DNA of 64,000 nucleotides from Flavobacterium gelidicaeli (GTDB taxonomy: Bacteria > Bacteroidota > Bacteroidia > Flavobacteriales > Flavobacteriaceae), in assembly GCF_013294005.1 (NCBI RefSeq), contig NZ_JABSNK010000002.1:62001-126000 (forward strand), in the 5' to 3' direction. The position numbers were made by a program, and so were the translations under genes. Of the stretch, positions 60,179 to 64,000 are shown one piece after another; within the stretch, counting starts at the first letter, position 1; each line of letters starts with the position of its first letter. The notes beneath the pieces were generated by a model. That model did not search any database, was not told where the DNA came from, and was given only the letters and a program-made list of their open reading frames with translations.

Positions 60179-62074
60179 CTACCTAAAACCACCGGCATAC
60201 ACTTCTTTAATAAAAATTCTATTCGAAAAAACAGGATTCACTTCTATTTTAGATCGGTCTTCTTGATAGAAAGTATCTCCGTAGTAATCTTCAAATTCAT
60301 ATAAAATTTTATGTGGAATTTGACCATTGTTTAAATTAGAAATCCCTTTGTAATCTTGGTATACCTTACGTTCGTAAGAATTTCTTTGTCCCTCTTCAAA
60401 TTCTGTTTTCTCTGAAGACACAATATTGAATTTTTCTTTATCGATAAAATAGTGGTACTCAGTTTTTGGGATTACTCTGTTTTTAGCGTTAACCGTTTTT
60501 TCAGTGTAACTCAAATGGTAGCAAAGTCGCCCATCTGAAGTTTCATCAGGTAACAACTCTAACTTGTTCCAAAGATCAAACCTGAACGAGGTAAGCAAGT
60601 TAATTGGATCTAGATTATTACTAATTTCCCAATAATCAGAATTAGTTAACTTCACCCATTTTTCTCCTACACTTCTATCTTGATAGCTCCAAGCTTCTGG
60701 TCCATTTATTATTTCGTAATAATTGTCAGGCATTTTTTTTCGAAGTAAATAATTTGTAGGTGTTGCCCATTTCTCTTCTGATTGCGGCACATTGCTTTCT
60801 TCAAAATTTAATTTAGATAGTAAATGAATTTTCTGAATGTTTTTAATTGCTTCGCTACCTCCTAAACCAGAAATAATCTTGTCCAATAACTCTGGATTAT
60901 TTTGAAAAGCAATAGAATCAAGAATGTTATTTCTTCGATCAGTAATCAATCTTAAATATTTTGTTCTATTTATTTTTTCTTGTTCCCAATCAACCTCTTG
61001 TCTTTCTATTTTTTCAAAAAAGGCTATTCTAGCATCTTCCTTTTCTTCTTGAATTTTAAATCCTAATTTTTTCAATTCAACAAAACGATTGGTATGCGTT
61101 CTAACAGTATTGGCAACAAAATTAGCTTTATTTACTCGGTCAATAATATCAGTTCCTCTAGAGGTTTGTTGGCCGTTTTTAATTAATAAATCAGCATAAT
61201 AAATTGCCTTTTCTTTATTTTCTAAAAGTAAATAAGCATACGCTAAATTATTAGTTATAATGAATCTAATATCGGAGTTTTCTTCTGACTCTGGATACTT
61301 TTGCACTAAACTTTCAAGGTATACCAAGTGAGGCGTTAGCAATTTAGAATCAAATCCTTTTTCTACCGTTATCTTTTCAAGCTGACTCGTTATTTCATTT
61401 TCAAAACTGAGCATTTTACCGTATTCAGAATGTTCTTTTGACGTTAAAAACTCAAACTTCTCCTTAGTCTCTGTTGTGCCGTAGCTCAATTTATAATTCA
61501 ACAGATTTTGTATGCGATACATAGACGCTTCTAAAACTTTCTCTATACCAAAATTTTCATTGACATCATTTTCTCTAATTCTGCGATCAGTGTCTTCAAT
61601 AGTTTTAGCAAGCTGTCCTTTTTGATACGTTCCGCTAATTCGATCAATTTCAGAATTGTCAAAATCTTGTGAAAAGACTATCTTATCAATGCATTTTACC
61701 TGAACATTAATCTTAACTTGATATTTAGAATACACACTGTATTTCCATTGTTTATTCTCTTTGTCATAGGTACTATCCGCTTGCGTACGGCTGTACTGGG
61801 GCAAAGGGATAGATACGTATATTTTTAGTTTTCCTTCGGGTTGTTTTATGTATCCGTCGATATTAAAAAACATCTTTTTAAATTTTATCTCTTCGGCTCT
61901 TAACTCACTATCCACTTGATAAATGGTAGTTTGCGTCAAAACATTATCTAAGCAAGGATATTCAGCATAGGTAATTGCTGGAACATAAAATTTCTTTTTC
62001 TTGAAATTTACTTTTTCTTGGGCTTGTACTAGTGAAAGTCCAAAAAAGAATAAGAATAGTAAAGTTTTCTTCAT
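60179..62074 (-). CDS. Exported protein of unknown function with a helical repeat region
   Basis: 631 residues. The signal peptide is MKKTLLFLFFFGLSLVQAQ. Residues ~30-200 are beta-rich. Residues ~240-350 are helical with a TPR-like segment (NNLAYAYLLLENKEKAIYYADLLIKN). The C-terminal ~200 residues start with LGGSEAIKNIQKIHLLSKL, a pattern like the beginning of LolA-like lipoprotein-carrier folds, and end in VNPVFSNRIFIKEVYAGGFR. I cannot name the family. It follows the partial PQQ-repeat gene with a terminator between, so the two are neighbours but may be separately expressed. Confidence 0.75.
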   Translation of the reverse strand: MKKTLLFLFFFGLSLVQAQEKVNFKKKKFYVPAITYAEYPCLDNVLTQTTIYQVDSELRAEEIKFKKMFFNIDGYIKQPEGKLKIYVSIPLPQYSRTQADSTYDKENKQWKYSVYSKYQVKINVQVKCIDKIVFSQDFDNSEIDRISGTYQKGQLAKTIEDTDRRIRENDVNENFGIEKVLEASMYRIQNLLNYKLSYGTTETKEKFEFLTSKEHSEYGKMLSFENEITSQLEKITVEKGFDSKLLTPHLVYLESLVQKYPESEENSDIRFIITNNLAYAYLLLENKEKAIYYADLLIKNGQQTSRGTDIIDRVNKANFVANTVRTHTNRFVELKKLGFKIQEEKEDARIAFFEKIERQEVDWEQEKINRTKYLRLITDRRNNILDSIAFQNNPELLDKIISGLGGSEAIKNIQKIHLLSKLNFEESNVPQSEEKWATPTNYLLRKKMPDNYYEIINGPEAWSYQDRSVGEKWVKLTNSDYWEISNNLDPINLLTSFRFDLWNKLELLPDETSDGRLCYHLSYTEKTVNAKNRVIPKTEYHYFIDKEKFNIVSSEKTEFEEGQRNSYERKVYQDYKGISNLNNGQIPHKILYEFEDYYGDTFYQEDRSKIEVNPVFSNRIFIKEVYAGGFR

Positions 62075-62077
62075 AGT

Positions 62078-62113
62078 AAAAAAAAAGCCATCAAAAAATG
62101 AATTTTGATGGCT
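62078..62113 (-). terminator. Terminator of the rightmost gene
   Basis: Minus strand AGCCATCAAAA, 6-base loop, TTTTGATGGCTTTTTTTTT. Confidence 0.85.
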
Positions 62114-62130
62114 ATATTGGTTTTGGTTAA

Positions 62131-64000
62131 TTATTTCTTATTGAAAATTTGAATAGAATTATCTAACACATAAAAAATGTTTTGTGTCGCAGGATCTATT
62201 TCATAGATAGGCTTGTTGTTTTTAAAGATAATTTTATCTACCTCAACACCATCTGCTTTTCTAACTTTAATTAAAACTTTTTCACCAGTTTCTTCTTTGG
62301 CAAAAATATAAGAGTAATCTCTGTTTTGTTTCATCGCATTGAAACGAGAGTTAAACTTAGTTGCTAGAACACCTAAAGCAGCCGAAGCAGCAGCTTGATT
62401 ATTAGACTTTCTTAAAAGTTTCTTGTCAGCATCTTTATGTGCAGTACCTACTATATTTCCTTGATCATCTCTAAATACTAAGTCTACTTCTTGACCCGCA
62501 AAACCATTTACTGCTGATGCACCTCCCATAGCGTAGCTACCTACAAGTGACGCTCCTTTTAGCAATCTTCTACCTGTTTCACCCGGTTGTTTGTAGACAT
62601 TATGGTATTTTACAGTTCCGTCTAACGCGATTCCCATAACCTCAACTGGACCAGATATTGCAACTCCCCAAGGGTAATTTTCGATACTGTTTAAATCTTT
62701 CTCATTTTTTACATTTACTTTAGCAAATGGCTCTGGTTTATCATCAATGCTTGGATCAAATTTATAAAGTTCCTCATCGTTGTATACTAAGTAAGCGTTT
62801 GTAGCCTCATCATACGTAGGTAAAACAGGTCTTTTATCATTAAACTTAATATTACGTTTCCATAATTTAACTCCAGTTTTATAATCTACCATGTTCCCGT
62901 AAGTTCCTGTAAGGTACATTACTTTTTCTCCTACTCTTCCTAAGTAATAAATAGGATCTTCTTTATCATCAGCGATTTCAATAAATTTTTTCCAAAGTTT
63001 TTGACCATCTTTGTCAATTAACATCATTTCATTTTCAGCTACATATAAAAAGTCTTGCTCAATAGGAATAACTCTTTTCAAGCCATCTCCTCTAGCATCC
63101 TTTTTCCATATTTTCTCTCCCGTTTTTAGGTCAAAAAAGTTGAAACCTCCGTAATGAGCAATCAATAATTTTGTTCCCCAGTCTTCTAGGTATACCACTC
63201 TTTTAGTTTTGATAGACTCTTTCCAGATACTTTTACCGGTTTCAGTGCTCAGTACATTTAAATATTGTTTATTAGAAAAAACTCCTTTACTATTTACAAC
63301 AACAATATTTTTATCATTTTGAGTAAGGAAAAACTTTGAATATTCTTCATCAGCTTTCCAGTTTAATTTTCCAGATTCTTTTTCGAAAGAATATAATTTT
63401 CCGTACAATAAGTAATAGATAATTGATCCGTTTACACGAGCAATATTTGTATTAGCTGATTCTTTTAAAGAAAAACTAAATAGTGATTTTGCTTCATCAA
63501 CAACTGTATTCCATTTTAGATCTCCAGTTTTCATGTCAATCAAAGCAATAGCCATATTACCACCACTTTTTAGCGTAAGTAAATACTCATCTGTTTCAGG
63601 AAGAAAATCAGATTGTGTTACCCAAAAAGATTCTTTAGAAGAATTGTAAGCAACTTTTCCTGTATCAGTGTTTATAATCAAAAACTTAGAATTGATATAA
63701 GCTTCAACATAAGGACTTCCAGCCACACTTGTTAAATCACTCTTTTCTTTAAATAGTTTTCCAAAATCCGGATCTGCTAAAATATCTGCTGCGCTCGTTT
63801 TTCCAAAATCTTCACTCGTTAAAGTCCAGATTATTTTTTTGGACTCAGGATCAACACCTTTAATAGTTCCGCCTTCTTTAAAAACAATAACACCTGTTAT
63901 TTCGTTTTGAACTAAATCTTGTACATTAGACTCTGTAGTAATTATTTCATCATAGGTTCTCTGGGCAAAACCCGAAAAACTAACTAATAATACTAACAGA
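62131..64000 (-). CDS. Partial exported PQQ-repeat beta-propeller-like protein (5' end cut by window edge)
   Basis: The frame is open to the right edge; 622 residues are visible, and the first 13 (LLVLLVSFSGFAQ) are the end of a signal peptide, so only a few residues are missing. A GTG at 63726 is an internal codon, not the start. The sequence has repeated segments of the BamB/PQQ type: GKVAYNSSKESFWV, KTGDLKWNTVVD, KESGKLNWKADEE, ETGKSIWKES, KTGEKIWKKD, KTGVKLWKRN. The last ~200 residues are different (Ala-rich NNQAAASAALGV). The function is unknown; such propellers bind proteins or substrates in the periplasm. Confidence 0.85.
   Translation of the reverse strand, partial: LLVLLVSFSGFAQRTYDEIITTESNVQDLVQNEITGVIVFKEGGTIKGVDPESKKIIWTLTSEDFGKTSAADILADPDFGKLFKEKSDLTSVAGSPYVEAYINSKFLIINTDTGKVAYNSSKESFWVTQSDFLPETDEYLLTLKSGGNMAIALIDMKTGDLKWNTVVDEAKSLFSFSLKESANTNIARVNGSIIYYLLYGKLYSFEKESGKLNWKADEEYSKFFLTQNDKNIVVVNSKGVFSNKQYLNVLSTETGKSIWKESIKTKRVVYLEDWGTKLLIAHYGGFNFFDLKTGEKIWKKDARGDGLKRVIPIEQDFLYVAENEMMLIDKDGQKLWKKFIEIADDKEDPIYYLGRVGEKVMYLTGTYGNMVDYKTGVKLWKRNIKFNDKRPVLPTYDEATNAYLVYNDEELYKFDPSIDDKPEPFAKVNVKNEKDLNSIENYPWGVAISGPVEVMGIALDGTVKYHNVYKQPGETGRRLLKGASLVGSYAMGGASAVNGFAGQEVDLVFRDDQGNIVGTAHKDADKKLLRKSNNQAAASAALGVLATKFNSRFNAMKQNRDYSYIFAKEETGEKVLIKVRKADGVEVDKIIFKNNKPIYEIDPATQNIFYVLDNSIQIFNKK

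Noticed and set aside
1..64000. Search for tRNA, rRNA, insertion sequences, prophage, attachment sites and replication origin
   Set aside because: None was seen on either strand. The intergenic spaces are short and explained by terminators, promoters and the RNA elements listed.

Overview
The window looks like a chromosomal segment of a Flavobacterium-type member of the Bacteroidota. The DNA is AT-rich. Many starts are preceded by a TAnnTTTG -7 box with a TTG or TTTG about 17-19 bases further upstream, and almost none by a purine-rich ribosome binding site. The protein families are typical of the group: a CarboxypepD_reg TonB receptor, an IPExxVDY protein, a zinc-less DksA-like protein, an M1-peptidase/ABC-permease fusion, LytTR regulators and a TPR histidine kinase. 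I see no rRNA, tRNA, prophage, transposase or CRISPR array. It reads as core genome with a few accessory islands.

Layout. 1-441 is the 5' end of a secreted protein gene that runs off the left edge. 485-2614 holds a promoter, a structured RNA element, lepA and a terminator. 2.8-9.6 kb has an ATP phosphofructokinase (pfkB), an ABC transporter whose permease is fused to an M1 aminopeptidase, and thiL. 9.7-13.8 kb is a signalling island: a NarL/LuxR-type regulator overlapping a TPR sensor kinase, then a small secreted protein made of four identical 15-residue repeats, then a LytTR regulator whose receiver carries Glu at the phospho-acceptor position. Three direct repeats with a 21-bp period precede the repeat-protein gene. 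14-17.2 kb carries glyS, comF and superoxide dismutase. 17.5-21.7 kb is a purine-linked run (purF, sugar/nucleoside kinase, rnhA, purN). Divergent from it is acpP-fabF-rnc-IPExxVDY-pyk. 26.4-30.6 kb has a BI-1 protein, a PAS protein, dinB, a CYTH protein, an RlpA protein and a small membrane protein. 30.6-38.4 kb has a TonB receptor, pgi, and a DUF3108/tryptophan dioxygenase/M23 peptidase cluster. 38.7-41.3 kb holds the tyrosine catabolic dioxygenases hppD and hmgA. 41.5-47.2 kb has a patatin-BamA protein, uvrC, an AstE/AspA-like hydrolase and a 5-formyl-THF cyclo-ligase. 47.2-48.7 kb is a cobalamin riboswitch in front of a lone surface lipoprotein gene. 48.9-53.4 kb is ileS, the DksA-like gene and lspA. 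53.7-60 kb is one block encoding a MacAB-TolC-type efflux pump and its own LytS/LytTR pair. 60.2-64 kb has two secreted proteins, the last cut by the right edge.

The most interesting points are the repeat-peptide/LytTR island at 12.5-13.8 kb, the dispersed structured RNAs (601-702, 28964-29062, 39993-40069, 48773-48847) that show stem covariation and in two or three cases their own promoters, and the orphan B12-controlled lipoprotein.
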